Of a stretch of DNA of 48,626 bases, positions 28,459 to 39,008 are shown in pieces. The DNA comes from Rickettsiales bacterium (lineage in GTDB: Bacteria > Pseudomonadota > Alphaproteobacteria > Methylaequorales > Methylaequoraceae), in the NCBI GenBank assembly GCA_028407765.1, contig JAOOJU010000003.1, positions 1 through 48,626 on the forward strand. The letters run 5' to 3'. A program made the position numbers and the translations under genes. Each line of letters starts with the position of its first letter. Position 1 is the first letter of the stretch. Below the pieces are notes generated by a model, which searched no databases, was not told the origin of the DNA, and was given only the letters and a program-made list of their open reading frames with translations.

Positions 28459-29337
28459 GTCTGGTTGTTGCATATTATTTTGGGAGTGTGTGGCATTTAA
28501 AGTATTTACCAAAAGACAAGCAATGGTCATTGGGCCTACTCCACCTGGGACAGGAGTAATTAAAGATGCTTTATCAATGGCTTCTTTAAAGTCAACATCA
28601 CCCACTAATTTAGTTTTCCCGGCGATTTCCATTCTATTGATACCAACGTCAATAACTACACAGTCTTTCTTGATCCATGAACCTTTAACCATTTCTGGAA
28701 CTCCTACAGCAGCTACCAATATATCAGCCTCTTTACATATACTTTCAATGTTTTTTGTTCTCGAATGAACTATGGTTACAGTTGCATTCATTTTTAACAA
28801 TAAAGAAGCCATTGGCTTTCCTACTATGTTTGATCTGCCAACAATTACAGCATTTTTTCCAGATAGATCGTTATAAATCTTTTTGATCATTATACTACAA
28901 CCAAGGGGTGTGCAAGGCACAAGTGCATCTAAACCAGACCATAATTTTCCAACATTCATTGCATGAAAACCATCTACATCTTTTTCGGGTAAAATTTTAT
29001 CGAGGACTTTATCGGAATTAATATGATCTGGAAGAGGAAGTTGTACAAGAATACCATTCACATCTCTGTTTTTATTCAAAGAATCAACTATATTTAATAA
29101 ATCTTCTTCAGTAGTATCAATAGGAAGTCTATGTTCAAAAGATTTGAAACCAACCTCTTCAGTTTGTTTAATTTTATTTTTTACATAAACTTTACTTGCC
29201 GGATGTTCTCCAATGAGAACAACTGCTAATCCCGGAGTAATACCTGTTTTTTTTTTAAAGTCATCACCTAAAAGTTTTAGCTTACTTCTGATCTCACTAG
29301 CAAGTTTTTTTCCATCGATTATCTTTTCATTTTCCAT
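28438..29337 (-). CDS. folD: Bifunctional methylenetetrahydrofolate dehydrogenase/cyclohydrolase
   Basis: [71 protein letters not shown]. Confidence 0.97.
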   Translation of the reverse strand: MENEKIIDGKKLASEIRSKLKLLGDDFKKKTGITPGLAVVLIGEHPASKVYVKNKIKQTEEVGFKSFEHRLPIDTTEEDLLNIVDSLNKNRDVNGILVQLPLPDHINSDKVLDKILPEKDVDGFHAMNVGKLWSGLDALVPCTPLGCSIMIKKIYNDLSGKNAVIVGRSNIVGKPMASLLLKMNATVTIVHSRTKNIESICKEADILVAAVGVPEMVKGSWIKKDCVVIDVGINRMEIAGKTKLVGDVDFKEAIDKASLITPVPGGVGPMTIACLLVNTLNATHSQNNMQQPDLGSLLQ

Positions 29338-29339
29338 AT

Positions 29340-29618
29340 CTAAATACCATATTTCATTATTGATCTTTGAATTGTATCTACTATTATCAATAAAACAACT
29401 GGAGACAAATCTAAACTACCAAAAATGGGAATAATTTTTCTGATCTGAACTAATAATGGTTCTATCATTTTATATAAAGAGTCCATTATTATATTAATGA
29501 ATCTATTACTATCATTAATTATATTAAATGAAATAAAAATATTTATTAGTACATATGCTATGATTAAGTAACTGTAAACACCAAGAATTCTATATACAAA
29601 ATACCCTAAAATTGACAT
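29340..29618 (-). CDS. YggT family membrane protein
   Basis: YLIIAYVLINIFISFNII...LYKMIEPLLVQIRKIIPIFGSLDLSPVVLLIIVDTIQR. Confidence 0.92.
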   Translation of the reverse strand: MSILGYFVYRILGVYSYLIIAYVLINIFISFNIINDSNRFINIIMDSLYKMIEPLLVQIRKIIPIFGSLDLSPVVLLIIVDTIQRSIMKYGI

Positions 29619-29663
29619 TATATTAATATATATTTTTTTTAATCTTACTCAATAATTTCTTTT

Positions 29664-31097
29664 ATGAAAAATAAAGATGTCCAATTAGATTTTAATTTCT
29701 GTAGAAATCTAGATTTTCAAAAAAATCTAAATATCTCAACTATAAATGATTTTATATCCTTGATTTTTAAAAAAAATCAACTTGATTCATCTGTTATAAG
29801 AAAACATTTAAAATTCTTAATAATCGAACTTTTTTGTTGTTGGTATGAGGCTCAAGACCAATTCCTTGCAGTTTCTATGTCAAAAAGAGGTTACAGAGCA
29901 AAATCTAGATACAATCCAAATATGATCTCGTCTCATTGTATAAGTGCCATTAAATTATTGAGAAATAACAGTTTAATTGAATTTTATCCTGGCTTTTATG
30001 ATTATAAAAATGGATTTAGTAGACTCTCGAGGATAAAGGCGTCCAAAATACTGGTGAAAGAGTTTAAAAAAATTAATTTTAATATTTATGAAATATTAGA
30101 TTTAAAAAAAAGAGAAACTTTGATGTTATATGATAGAGAATCTAAACTGCAAGAATATGAAGACAATTTTGAAACACATGAGATTAGAGAAGTAGTTAGA
30201 AATTATAATAAGACATTAATCAAAACATTTTTTGATATTCCTAGTCTTGAAGACCCTTGTATTATAAGAGGAGACAATGCAAAAATACCTATTTCGCAAT
30301 TATGTATGATTTGTTCAAAAGACTATAGTATGAATTGGAGTTTGGGAGGAACTTTTTCAGGAAGTTGGTGGAATAAACTTGATATTAAATCAATATCATA
30401 TTTATCTCGACACATGCTGATAAATAATTCAGATACAAGTCACGTAGACCTATCAAATTTGTTTGTACATTTCTTATCAAAAAAAATAAGTATAAAAAAT
30501 TTAAATTTAAATTTTGACTTTTTTAGAAAAAGGATACAATTTATTTCTGAATTAGACCAACTTAATTATTTAATTTTAAAGGGTATAAATTCAAAAAATT
30601 TTTCCGGTTTTTTTAGATCTTTTTGTAATGATAAAAAAAAACTTGGTATAGAAAAAAAAATAACTAAACACGACTTACAAAACTTTATAGACTTAGTTGA
30701 AAGAACTAATAATCAAATTTTTAGAAGATTCTTTTCAAATTCTAATTTAAGTTGGGATATATTTGTTTCAAAAATTTTTTATGATTTGATGAGAAGTATA
30801 GGTACGACTAATATACCTTTAATTAAAGTTAAGGATAAGGTTTTTTTCCAAACAAAATTTGAAAAAAATATTATTGATAGATTAAGTGGTTGCTTAACAA
30901 AACTAATAGGAATTGATGATATTAATATAATTAGTAAAAAGTGTTTTAAATATGAATTCGAAAAGAAAAATTCCATACTCGATACATTTATTGGAAAAAA
31001 TCTGTCTTTTTCAAAAAGATATATTGAAAATAAGAAGAATTTTTTTAAATTAATAAAGACTAATAAAATTTTAATAAACCAAAGTTTAAAATATTAA
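29664..31097 (+). CDS. Conserved uncharacterised protein; divergent member of a 'GGRFYGGWWQ' family with possible polymerase-palm-like motifs
   Basis: 477 aa; SKRGYRAKSRYNPNMISSHCISAIKLLRNNSLIEFYPGFYDYKNGFSRLSRIKAS; LKLQEYEDNFETHEIREVVRNYNKTL; NWSLGGTFSGSWWNKLDIKSISYLSRHMLINNSDTSHVDLSNLFVHFL; IFYDLMRSIGTTNIPLIKVKDKVFF. Pattern matched from memory; function inferred only. Confidence 0.6.
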   Translation: MKNKDVQLDFNFCRNLDFQKNLNISTINDFISLIFKKNQLDSSVIRKHLKFLIIELFCCWYEAQDQFLAVSMSKRGYRAKSRYNPNMISSHCISAIKLLRNNSLIEFYPGFYDYKNGFSRLSRIKASKILVKEFKKINFNIYEILDLKKRETLMLYDRESKLQEYEDNFETHEIREVVRNYNKTLIKTFFDIPSLEDPCIIRGDNAKIPISQLCMICSKDYSMNWSLGGTFSGSWWNKLDIKSISYLSRHMLINNSDTSHVDLSNLFVHFLSKKISIKNLNLNFDFFRKRIQFISELDQLNYLILKGINSKNFSGFFRSFCNDKKKLGIEKKITKHDLQNFIDLVERTNNQIFRRFFSNSNLSWDIFVSKIFYDLMRSIGTTNIPLIKVKDKVFFQTKFEKNIIDRLSGCLTKLIGIDDINIISKKCFKYEFEKKNSILDTFIGKNLSFSKRYIENKKNFFKLIKTNKILINQSLKY

Positions 31098-31098
31098 G

Positions 31099-31509
31099 AT
31101 GAGTAGTTATTCAAAATCAGGTCTGGAACAATTGAAATTTTCAAGAGGTTCCAAAATTTATTCAAAAGGTGAAAAAGCTTTTTTTGCGTATTATGTTCAT
31201 TCAGGAAAAGTAAATATTTATAGTCCTGGAGGTTTACTACTTGGGCAGATCGGTGAAGGGGAAATTTTTGGTGAAAGAGGACCTTCTTTGAGTGAAGCAA
31301 GATCTGTGACAGCTGAAGCCGCTTCAAACTGTATCTTATTTCCTATAAGCGAAAAAACAATAAAGGAAAAGATCGAAAAAGCTGATCCAGTTATAAGGGC
31401 TATGGTAAGAAGTTTATTAATTCGGCTTAATGATATGAATGTAAAAGGTGAAGATTTCTGGAGAAATCTAAACATCATGACTTCTTTGACAGAAAAAATA
31501 GATAAATGA
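31099..31509 (+). CDS. Stand-alone cyclic-nucleotide-binding (cupin-fold, Crp-like) domain protein without HTH
   Basis: FSRGSKIYSKGEKAFFAYYVHSGKVNIYSPGGLLLGQIGEGEIFGERGPSLSEARSVTAEAASNCILFPIS; 136 aa, no DNA-binding domain visible. Confidence 0.85.
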   Translation: MSSYSKSGLEQLKFSRGSKIYSKGEKAFFAYYVHSGKVNIYSPGGLLLGQIGEGEIFGERGPSLSEARSVTAEAASNCILFPISEKTIKEKIEKADPVIRAMVRSLLIRLNDMNVKGEDFWRNLNIMTSLTEKIDK

Positions 31510-31527
31510 AACAATTTTTTAAAATAA

Positions 31528-32808
31528 CTAAAGTGTATTTTTTCCTTGTCTGTGAAGAGTATTATCTTCTCCATTAACTAAATTCCAAAACTGATCCATG
31601 TAATCTTTACCGAACCTATTAATTGAGAATTTTTTGTAGTTAAACTTTTCAGTAATATCCGGTTCATTTAGAATATTTTCCGCAATTGACTCTCCAAGTA
31701 GTGGTGAGTATTTCATAGCTTGTCCAGAACCCAAAATGTGAAATAGGTTTTTGTATTGACTATCATTTCCAAGAATAAATCTAAGATCAGGCGTTATGTC
31801 AAAAAAAGATCTATAACCATTAGAGTATACTGTATTATCAATATTAGAAAATCTTTTTCTCGCTATATCTTCATATGTTTTGATTTGATTATATGCTAAG
31901 CTTTGGTTCATAGGTTCATTTAAATACTCTCCGCCATTTACAGCACATAAATCATTAATGAAACTTTTTGCAATCTCGTATACTGAACGTTTTCTTGGCC
32001 TATGAGCATGGAGCTTATTTCCTCTCCATGATCTAAAATAACAAAGATTCACATAATCAGCTATTATGGGGTACTCATGTCTAATTTGTTTTGGACTTTC
32101 CATCCAATTTACAACGGAAACCGGTTCTATGGTTACTGGAATTTTAAGTCCTATTTTTTGGAAAAGTTGAGGGCTCCAAGCACCAACAGCATTAACAAAA
32201 TTTTTCGCAGAAAATTTTCCTTTATTAGTAATACATGTAGTAATATCGCTCGATTTATGAAGTATACTATCTACTTCCGTTTTTTCAAAAACATCTACTC
32301 CATTGAAATCTAATGCATCATAAATTGTGGATCTAAGGATACTTGGATCAATTTGAAGTGCTTCTGGCTCGAAATAATATGATTCATTCTCATTGACTAT
32401 AAGACTGTCACCACATAAATCTGATGCAATTACGTTGTCAATTTCTTTAAAAGAGACATTTATAGATTCCATACGTTTTGAAAGTTTATTCCACGCAATA
32501 TTCTTCCCGTCTTGATTTTTTTTTGCAATCCAAATGGCTCCAAATTGCTCCAAGTCCATATCTATTCCCCAAATGGATCCTAGGTTTTTCCATAGCTTAA
32601 TACTTTCGGTAGCCATTATTGATGCATCTTGATCTGCATTAGCTGCTCTAACTATGCCTGAGTGTCTTGATGACTCTGCTGCACATAGTACTGATTTATC
32701 AATCAAACAAACTTTCTCTTTTTTGTTTCGTTTATTTAATTTATGCTGTAAAGAAATAGCAGTTGATGCGCCTAAACAACCCCCACCGATAACTAAAGTA
32801 TGATACAT
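31528..32808 (-). CDS. FAD-dependent oxidoreductase (DAO family, sarcosine oxidase beta-like)
   Basis: HTLVIGGGCLGASTAISLQHKL; SSRHSGIVRAANAD; FVNAVGAWSPQL; FHILGSGQAMKYSPLLGESIAE. Confidence 0.87.
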   Translation of the reverse strand: MYHTLVIGGGCLGASTAISLQHKLNKRNKKEKVCLIDKSVLCAAESSRHSGIVRAANADQDASIMATESIKLWKNLGSIWGIDMDLEQFGAIWIAKKNQDGKNIAWNKLSKRMESINVSFKEIDNVIASDLCGDSLIVNENESYYFEPEALQIDPSILRSTIYDALDFNGVDVFEKTEVDSILHKSSDITTCITNKGKFSAKNFVNAVGAWSPQLFQKIGLKIPVTIEPVSVVNWMESPKQIRHEYPIIADYVNLCYFRSWRGNKLHAHRPRKRSVYEIAKSFINDLCAVNGGEYLNEPMNQSLAYNQIKTYEDIARKRFSNIDNTVYSNGYRSFFDITPDLRFILGNDSQYKNLFHILGSGQAMKYSPLLGESIAENILNEPDITEKFNYKKFSINRFGKDYMDQFWNLVNGEDNTLHRQGKNTL

Positions 32809-32858
32809 TTTCTACCCCTCTGACAAAAATATGATATAAAAAAAAATAAATACAAGCT

Positions 32859-34256
32859 ATGAAAAAAATAGAAAATAATGAAATAATTGGCAAAGGATTT
32901 TATATCAATTTTGTAACAAATATTGATATAAAATTTGATATTTTAGATTTTTTTGATTTAGACCCAGAAAAATACCCATTTTTACTTGAGAGTGTTGCAA
33001 AAGGAAACGAAAGAGCAAGATATTCAATACTTTTTAGGAAACCAAATATAATTTTAGAAAAAATTGGTAACCATTCAAAAAACTTCCTGGAAGATCTGGA
33101 TAAAGAAATAGAAAGAAAAAAAATTTTCCAAGAGGACGTTACTATAAATGGAAAAAAAATTGAACTTCCATTTCTCGGTGGATGGTTTGTTTATTTAGGA
33201 TATGAATTAGTTATGGAAATTGAAAAATCACTTAAACTTCCGAATTCTCCTCATCAAATCCCAACTGCCTTTGCCGCAAGAGTAAGCGCTGCAATAATTT
33301 ATGATAAAATTGATAGAATTTTATTTTTTATAACTGAAGGTTCAAAGGAAATTGCTAAAGACATGGCAAAGGATTATGAAAGAATAAACAAGAAAGTCAT
33401 CAAAACTTTTTCCAAAAAGAAAATTGAAGTCACAAAAAAAGGAACAGATAAACAACATCAAGATGATATAAAAAAATGTATTGAATATATTTTTCAGGGA
33501 GAGATTTTTCAGGCAAATCTGTCCAGACTATGGGAGTTTAAAATTGATACCAATCTATCTGATTCTGACATATATAGAGAATTAAGGAAAACTAATCCTT
33601 CACCATTTTCGGGTTTATTGATGTTAAAGGAAGGATCAATCATTAGTTCCTCTCCTGAGAGATTAATAAGTGTAAAAGAAAATGTTGTAGAAACAAGACC
33701 TATCGCAGGAACAAGACCAAGAGGCAAAAGTGGAATTACGGATGTAGAGCTTTCTAGAGAATTAATAAGTTCAGAAAAAGAAAGAGCTGAACATTTGATG
33801 TTAGTTGATTTGGAAAGAAATGATATTGCCAGAGTTTGCGAAGCTGGATCAGTTAAAGTAGACGAAATGATGGTAGTAGAATCATACTCACATGTACATC
33901 ACATTGTTTCAAATATAAAAGGAAGACTAAAAAACTCAATGAAACCTGGAAAAATAATATCTGCGGTTTTTCCTGGTGGTACAATCACTGGATGTCCAAA
34001 AGTAAAGTGTATAGAAATTTTAGGTGACCTTGAAAAAATTGGAAGGGGACCATATACAGGATCTTTTGGTTATATTAACCATAATGGAGATCTTGATTTA
34101 AATATACTAATTAGAACTTTGGTACGTGAAGATAATAAGTTATCTTTAAGAGCAGGAGGTGGGATTGTTGCTGATTCAATTCCAGAGAAAGAAACGCTTG
34201 AAACAGAAGCAAAAGCAAATGCAATGTTAAAAGCATTACAGAATCTTCGTTTTTGA
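32859..34256 (+). CDS. pabB: Aminodeoxychorismate synthase component I / anthranilate synthase component I-like
   Basis: [87 protein letters not shown]. Confidence 0.92.
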   Translation: MKKIENNEIIGKGFYINFVTNIDIKFDILDFFDLDPEKYPFLLESVAKGNERARYSILFRKPNIILEKIGNHSKNFLEDLDKEIERKKIFQEDVTINGKKIELPFLGGWFVYLGYELVMEIEKSLKLPNSPHQIPTAFAARVSAAIIYDKIDRILFFITEGSKEIAKDMAKDYERINKKVIKTFSKKKIEVTKKGTDKQHQDDIKKCIEYIFQGEIFQANLSRLWEFKIDTNLSDSDIYRELRKTNPSPFSGLLMLKEGSIISSSPERLISVKENVVETRPIAGTRPRGKSGITDVELSRELISSEKERAEHLMLVDLERNDIARVCEAGSVKVDEMMVVESYSHVHHIVSNIKGRLKNSMKPGKIISAVFPGGTITGCPKVKCIEILGDLEKIGRGPYTGSFGYINHNGDLDLNILIRTLVREDNKLSLRAGGGIVADSIPEKETLETEAKANAMLKALQNLRF

Positions 34257-35123
34257 ATGGAACCTATATCCTTAATAAATGGAAAGTTTAGTGATAAGAT
34301 CTCTGTTTTTGACAGAGGTCTATCATATGGAGATGGCTTTTTTGAGACAATGATTTGGAAAAAAACAAATAATCAAGATGTTTTTTTTGTTGAGTTTTGG
34401 AGAAGGCATTTAAAACGTTTAAGTAATGGTTGTAAAATGTTGGCTATAAATCTTCCGCCTGAAATTATTTTAGAGAAATACAAAGATAAGATAATTAAAA
34501 GGGCTATTAAATTAGGTTATCATTCCGGTGTTATTAAAATAATAGTTACAAGAGGTTCTGGAGGAAGAGGCTACAAATATGAAGAAAATATGATTCCAAC
34601 AATTATTCTTATAATTTCAGCAATGCCTATCTATTCAGAAAAGAACTTGTTAAAAGGCGTAAATGTAAAATTTTGTAAAACTAAAATGTCAAATAATATT
34701 AATATAGCAGGTTTTAAGCATTTAAATAGACTGGACTCGGTATTAGCACGGTCAGAGTGGACTGAAAAGGAAATTTTTGAAGGTTTAATAACTGATAGTC
34801 AGAATAATGTGATAGAGGGTACAATGACAAATGTTTTTGCTTTAACTAACAACATTCTCTACACTCCAATTATTAACGAGATTGGTATAAAGGGTATTAT
34901 GAGAGAAATAGTAATAGAAAAATTTAGTAATTATTTTAGAGATATAGTCCAATGTCAACTATCAAAGAAACAATTACTTAATTCGGAAAGTGTATTTTTA
35001 ACTAACTCTGTCATAAAGATAGTTCCAGTTAGGAATATACAGGGAAGAATATTTAGAATTGACGAAAGAATTAAAAAATTAATGAAATCCATAAACAGTG
35101 TAGATTTTTTAAAGGGCAATTAG
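34257..35123 (+). CDS. pabC: Aminotransferase class IV (4-amino-4-deoxychorismate lyase-like)
   Basis: VFDRGLSYGDGFFETM; IIVTRGSGGRGY; KHLNRLDSVLAR; VIEGTMTNVFAL; directly follows pabB. Confidence 0.88.
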   Translation: MEPISLINGKFSDKISVFDRGLSYGDGFFETMIWKKTNNQDVFFVEFWRRHLKRLSNGCKMLAINLPPEIILEKYKDKIIKRAIKLGYHSGVIKIIVTRGSGGRGYKYEENMIPTIILIISAMPIYSEKNLLKGVNVKFCKTKMSNNINIAGFKHLNRLDSVLARSEWTEKEIFEGLITDSQNNVIEGTMTNVFALTNNILYTPIINEIGIKGIMREIVIEKFSNYFRDIVQCQLSKKQLLNSESVFLTNSVIKIVPVRNIQGRIFRIDERIKKLMKSINSVDFLKGN

Positions 35124-35125
35124 TT

Positions 35126-35725
35126 TTATCTTAACATTTCCAATTCTTTTATTATGTCCGGTTTAATATTTTTGGATTTTAAATTATCTATTAATTCTCT
35201 AAATTTTTCCTTGTTATCTGCATCAAAATAAAGTTGTGCTAAAAAAATTAAATTGTCAATGTCATTAGGATCTATTTGTCTAACTTTTTCTGAAATTTCT
35301 AGTGATTTAGTTAGATCATTATTATTTCTTTTAAAAAAGGCATATTCAGACAATAATTGAACATTTTCTGGTAACAACGCTAAAGCTTTGAGATAATATT
35401 TATTTGCTTTTTGTGTATATCCACTGAGCATGCATGTGCGAGCAAGAATCTTCCAACCCTCAGAGTCTTTTGGATTCTTGCTAAGCTCTTTTTCTAGAAA
35501 AAGTATTAATTTAGTGGTATCTAATTCAGAAGAGTTTTTTAGATCAATTGCTAACGAATCAGAATAACCAAATATTTCACTGTTACCTTTATAATTATAG
35601 ATAAGAAATAAAATTGAAATACTTATGAAGAAACTGATAAATATTTTTTTTTTATTTTTTCTGAATATATACCAGTTAAAAGAAAAGCATAAAATAATGC
35701 TAATCAAGAAAAATAGGATTTTCAT
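35126..35725 (-). CDS. ccmI: Cytochrome c biogenesis TPR protein (CcmI-like)
   Basis: N-terminal TM segments, DSEGWKILARTCMLSGYTQKANKYYLKALALLPENVQLLSEYA TPRs; last gene of the ccm operon. Confidence 0.8.
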   Translation of the reverse strand: MKILFFLISIILCFSFNWYIFRKNKKKIFISFFISISILFLIYNYKGNSEIFGYSDSLAIDLKNSSELDTTKLILFLEKELSKNPKDSEGWKILARTCMLSGYTQKANKYYLKALALLPENVQLLSEYAFFKRNNNDLTKSLEISEKVRQIDPNDIDNLIFLAQLYFDADNKEKFRELIDNLKSKNIKPDIIKELEMLR

Positions 35726-36111
35726 TTCTTTTTTTTCCTTCTAAAGAAGAAATAAATAAAGAAAGAAAACATGATAAAAGGAAAAGTCCACAGAAAAAGG
35801 GTGTCAATCCTTATGGGTGGTTTGTATAAAACATAGTCTCCATATTTAGAATGTATAAAAGATATTATCTGTTCATTAGTCTCTCCCTCTAATAACTTCT
35901 TTCTCACCAATAACCTCAAATCTCTTGCAATATCGGCATTAGAGTTATCGATATCTTCATTCTGGCAGACTAAGCACCTAAGTTCTTTGCTAATTTTTCT
36001 CGCTCTATCCTCTAAACTTTTATTTTTTAAAACTTCATCTGGTTCGATAGAATATCCAGGGTTAGAAAAAAAAGGAAAAAGCACTAATAGTAAAATAATC
36101 TTTTTATTCAT
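35722..36111 (-). CDS. ccmH: Cytochrome c maturation protein CcmH/CcmL
   Basis: LRCLVCQNEDIDNSNADIARDLRLLVRKKLLEGETNEQIISFIHSKYGDYVLYKPP. Confidence 0.95.
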   Translation of the reverse strand: MNKKIILLLVLFPFFSNPGYSIEPDEVLKNKSLEDRARKISKELRCLVCQNEDIDNSNADIARDLRLLVRKKLLEGETNEQIISFIHSKYGDYVLYKPPIRIDTLFLWTFPFIMFSFFIYFFFRRKKKK

Positions 36112-36628
36112 TCTTAAGTTTATAAATTATTTTTTCAATTTTTTCCATGTCTCGGTCCATTATTGGGCCTAAATGTTTATGTCTAATTTTTCCTTTTTGA
36201 TCAACAATAAATGTTTCAGGCAAACCATATACTCCCCAGTCAATACTTACTAAACCGTCTGGGTCACTTATAATAGAATGAAAAGGATCTCCCAATTCAG
36301 ATAAAAATTTTTTTAAGTCATCGGGGTTATCCTTTTTATTTATACCTAAAACCAAAAGATTTTCATCAATTGAAAGTTCTTGTAATTGAGGATGTTCAAT
36401 TCTACAAGGAGGGCACCAAGATGCAAAAAAATTAATAATTTTAATTTTATCATTCTCAATAAGAGTCGTTTTATCAAATCCTTTTTTCGAAGCAATGTTA
36501 TGTGTCGAGAAAGAAGGTATTTCTTGATCTATCAGATTCGAAGGAATTTTTTTGGGATCTTTGTATAAACCATTAAAAAATATATAAAGTAAAAAGCATC
36601 CTGAAAAAAATAAAAAAAACTTTTTCAT
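36104..36628 (-). CDS. ccmG: Thiol:disulfide oxidoreductase CcmG/DsbE
   Basis: IINFFASWCPPCRIEHPQL; GVYGLPETFIVDQKGKI; likely start MKKFF at 36628 rather than 36700, which is inside ccmF. Confidence 0.94.
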   Translation of the reverse strand: MKKFFLFFSGCFLLYIFFNGLYKDPKKIPSNLIDQEIPSFSTHNIASKKGFDKTTLIENDKIKIINFFASWCPPCRIEHPQLQELSIDENLLVLGINKKDNPDDLKKFLSELGDPFHSIISDPDGLVSIDWGVYGLPETFIVDQKGKIRHKHLGPIMDRDMEKIEKIIYKLKNE

Positions 36629-38565
36629 TTTGACTTTTTTGAACTTAATAATGAAATAGTACCACCAGTTGACATAAATAAAACACCCAGCCAGATCCAT
36701 AAAACAAATGGATTATACCAAATCCTTGTTGTCCAAGATTTTGGGTAACTTGAATTCGTGTTTTTGTCACCTATTGCAACATAGATATCACCAAATATAG
36801 TGCTATGGATAGCTGCTTCTGTGGTTACTTGCTTTCCTGCATTGTAATATCTTTTTTCGGGATGAATTGACTTAATAAATTTATTATCTTTATACAATTT
36901 AAAGGAAGCAAAGTCAGATTCATAATTTTTAATCCGTTTATTTTCAACACCGATAAATTCTAATTGATAATTGTCTATACTAATTTTTTCCCCAAAGGAT
37001 TGAAATTGTATTTTCTCTTCCTTTAATATAGATCCTCCTGTTGCTCCTATTATTAGAAAAGCAACTCCAAGGTGAGCAATAGATTGTGATAAAACTTTTT
37101 TTGGTATTCTCCAAAATTTAAAAAGATTATTTCTAGATCTAATTTTAATTTGACTAAATAATTCAAAAATAGAACCAGTAATGAGCCAAATAGCAAATGT
37201 AAAAGAAACTATTGCAAGCACTGGACCTTTATTTTGAAAATACCAAAAGCATAATGAAATAATAAAAATCATTAAAAGAAAAACTTTTAATCTCTTCATT
37301 AGTTGGTAGAAGTCATCTTTTCCCCACTTTAAGAAAGGACCAAAAATCATTCCTAGAACTAAGGGAAAAATAAAAGGTAAAATTACAGAATTAAAGAAGG
37401 GAGCTCCGACCGAGATTTTTTTATTGAACAAAACATCAGAGACCAATGGGTAAATAGTACCAATAAATATAGTTCCAGTAATAGTAACCATAAAAATATT
37501 ATTTAGTGATATTGCACCTTCTCGCGATAGTGGCTCAATGAATTTATTTTTATTGAAATTTTCTGAGTTTTTGAAAAAAATATATAAACCAAAACCACAA
37601 ATTATTGCTAGCAGTAAAAGAATAAAAAGTCCTCTTCCAGGATCATTTGCAAAAGCATGGACTGAAACTAATACTCCAGAACGTACTAAGAAAGTTCCAA
37701 GAAGACTTAAAGAGAAAGTTATTATTGCGAGAAGTAATGTCCAAGATATTAGTGAATCTTTTTTTTCTGCAACAATCACTGAATGAAGTAATGCAGTACC
37801 AGTCAGCCATGGCAGTAAAGAAGCATTTTCTACCGGATCCCAAAACCAGAAACCTCCCCAACCAAGTTCATAATAAGCCCACCAACTACCAAGGCCAATT
37901 CCACAAGTTAAAAATGTCCAGGATAAATAGATCCAAGGCTTCATAATAGTAATAAATTCTTTTGTGATTTTCTTTTTTATTAAGGCTCCAACTGCCATAG
38001 AATATACAATAGAAAACCCAACATATCCTAAATATAAAAAAGGTGGATGAATAGCTAAACCTGGATCTTGCAATAAAGGATTTAAATCTTTTCCTTCAAT
38101 TTGAGGAGGAAAAATTCTATCAAACGGATTAGATGTTAAAATAATAAATAAACTTATCAGAAAACAGAGACTTCCTTGAATAATAAGAATTATTTTCTTA
38201 AGCTCAGAATCTTTGATGTTGCTTTTAGACAGTAAATAATTAAAGAATGTCATCACTAACAACCATAAAAGGATAGATCCTTCGTGGTTTCCCCACACAC
38301 CAGTAATTTTGTATAATAAAGGTAACTCGCTATTAGAGTTTTGAGAGGTGATTAAAAGAGAGAAGTCAGACACAATAAAACTATAAGTAAGACAAAGAAA
38401 AGACAGTAAAGTCACAAAAAAAGTGGTATTTGCAAGTTTCATATAAATATCAAGATCGTCAAAAAATTTATAATTAAAAATATTTTGACTTAATGGTTGG
38501 AAAAGTTGAAAAAAACTGAATATCATTGAAAATACAAGAAATATTAAACCAAGTTCTGCAATCAT
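36625..38565 (-). CDS. ccmF: Heme lyase CcmF/NrfE family
   Basis: WGNHEGSILLWLLVM; WAYYELGWGGFWFWDPVENASLLPWLTGTALLHSV; TFLVRSGVLVSVHAFANDP. Confidence 0.96.
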   Translation of the reverse strand: MIAELGLIFLVFSMIFSFFQLFQPLSQNIFNYKFFDDLDIYMKLANTTFFVTLLSFLCLTYSFIVSDFSLLITSQNSNSELPLLYKITGVWGNHEGSILLWLLVMTFFNYLLSKSNIKDSELKKIILIIQGSLCFLISLFIILTSNPFDRIFPPQIEGKDLNPLLQDPGLAIHPPFLYLGYVGFSIVYSMAVGALIKKKITKEFITIMKPWIYLSWTFLTCGIGLGSWWAYYELGWGGFWFWDPVENASLLPWLTGTALLHSVIVAEKKDSLISWTLLLAIITFSLSLLGTFLVRSGVLVSVHAFANDPGRGLFILLLLAIICGFGLYIFFKNSENFNKNKFIEPLSREGAISLNNIFMVTITGTIFIGTIYPLVSDVLFNKKISVGAPFFNSVILPFIFPLVLGMIFGPFLKWGKDDFYQLMKRLKVFLLMIFIISLCFWYFQNKGPVLAIVSFTFAIWLITGSIFELFSQIKIRSRNNLFKFWRIPKKVLSQSIAHLGVAFLIIGATGGSILKEEKIQFQSFGEKISIDNYQLEFIGVENKRIKNYESDFASFKLYKDNKFIKSIHPEKRYYNAGKQVTTEAAIHSTIFGDIYVAIGDKNTNSSYPKSWTTRIWYNPFVLWIWLGVLFMSTGGTISLLSSKKSK

Positions 38566-38567
38566 AG

Positions 38568-39008
38568 CTAATTCCCTTCTACAAGATTTTTAATTTCAGG
38601 TGGAATATAATTCTCATCATGTTTAGCTAATACTTTTTTTGCGTTAAAAATTTTTTGATCTTTCATAAAAAATCCTTCTACTATAACTCCTTGTCCTTCT
38701 TTAAATAAATCTGGAAGAATTCCAATATATTTTATGTCTATAGCATTCTCTAAGTCAGTTATTCTAAAGTTAATCTCTTCTACTTGTTTTTCATTTCTTA
38801 ATATTAATTTTCTTTTGATACTTAAATCTTCAACGAGTCCACCGATTCTTGCTTTTTTGTTTAACTCATTTTCTTTCATTAACATTTCTGTTGGAGAATA
38901 AAAGTACACAAGATTATCTCTTAGATTTATAATTAAAACACTGAATCCGATAAAAAAAGATATTAATAATAGTGAAACAAAATAAAGTCTTTTATGTTTA
39001 CTTTTCAT
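38568..39008 (-). CDS. ccmE: Cytochrome c maturation heme chaperone CcmE
   Basis: YSPTEMLMKENELNKKARIGGLV; VIVEGFFMKDQKIFNAKKVLAKHDENYIPPEI. Start MKSKHKR at 39008 overlaps the ccmD stop. Confidence 0.94.
   Translation of the reverse strand: MKSKHKRLYFVSLLLISFFIGFSVLIINLRDNLVYFYSPTEMLMKENELNKKARIGGLVEDLSIKRKLILRNEKQVEEINFRITDLENAIDIKYIGILPDLFKEGQGVIVEGFFMKDQKIFNAKKVLAKHDENYIPPEIKNLVEGN

Noticed and set aside
31218-31574. 118-aa minus ORF over the cNMP-binding gene
   Set aside because: Mostly antisense of a recognisable Crp-like domain.
37538-37946. Overlapping small ORFs on both strands within ccmF
   Set aside because: Alternative frames of a strongly conserved ccmF region (WGGFWFWDPVENASLLPW).
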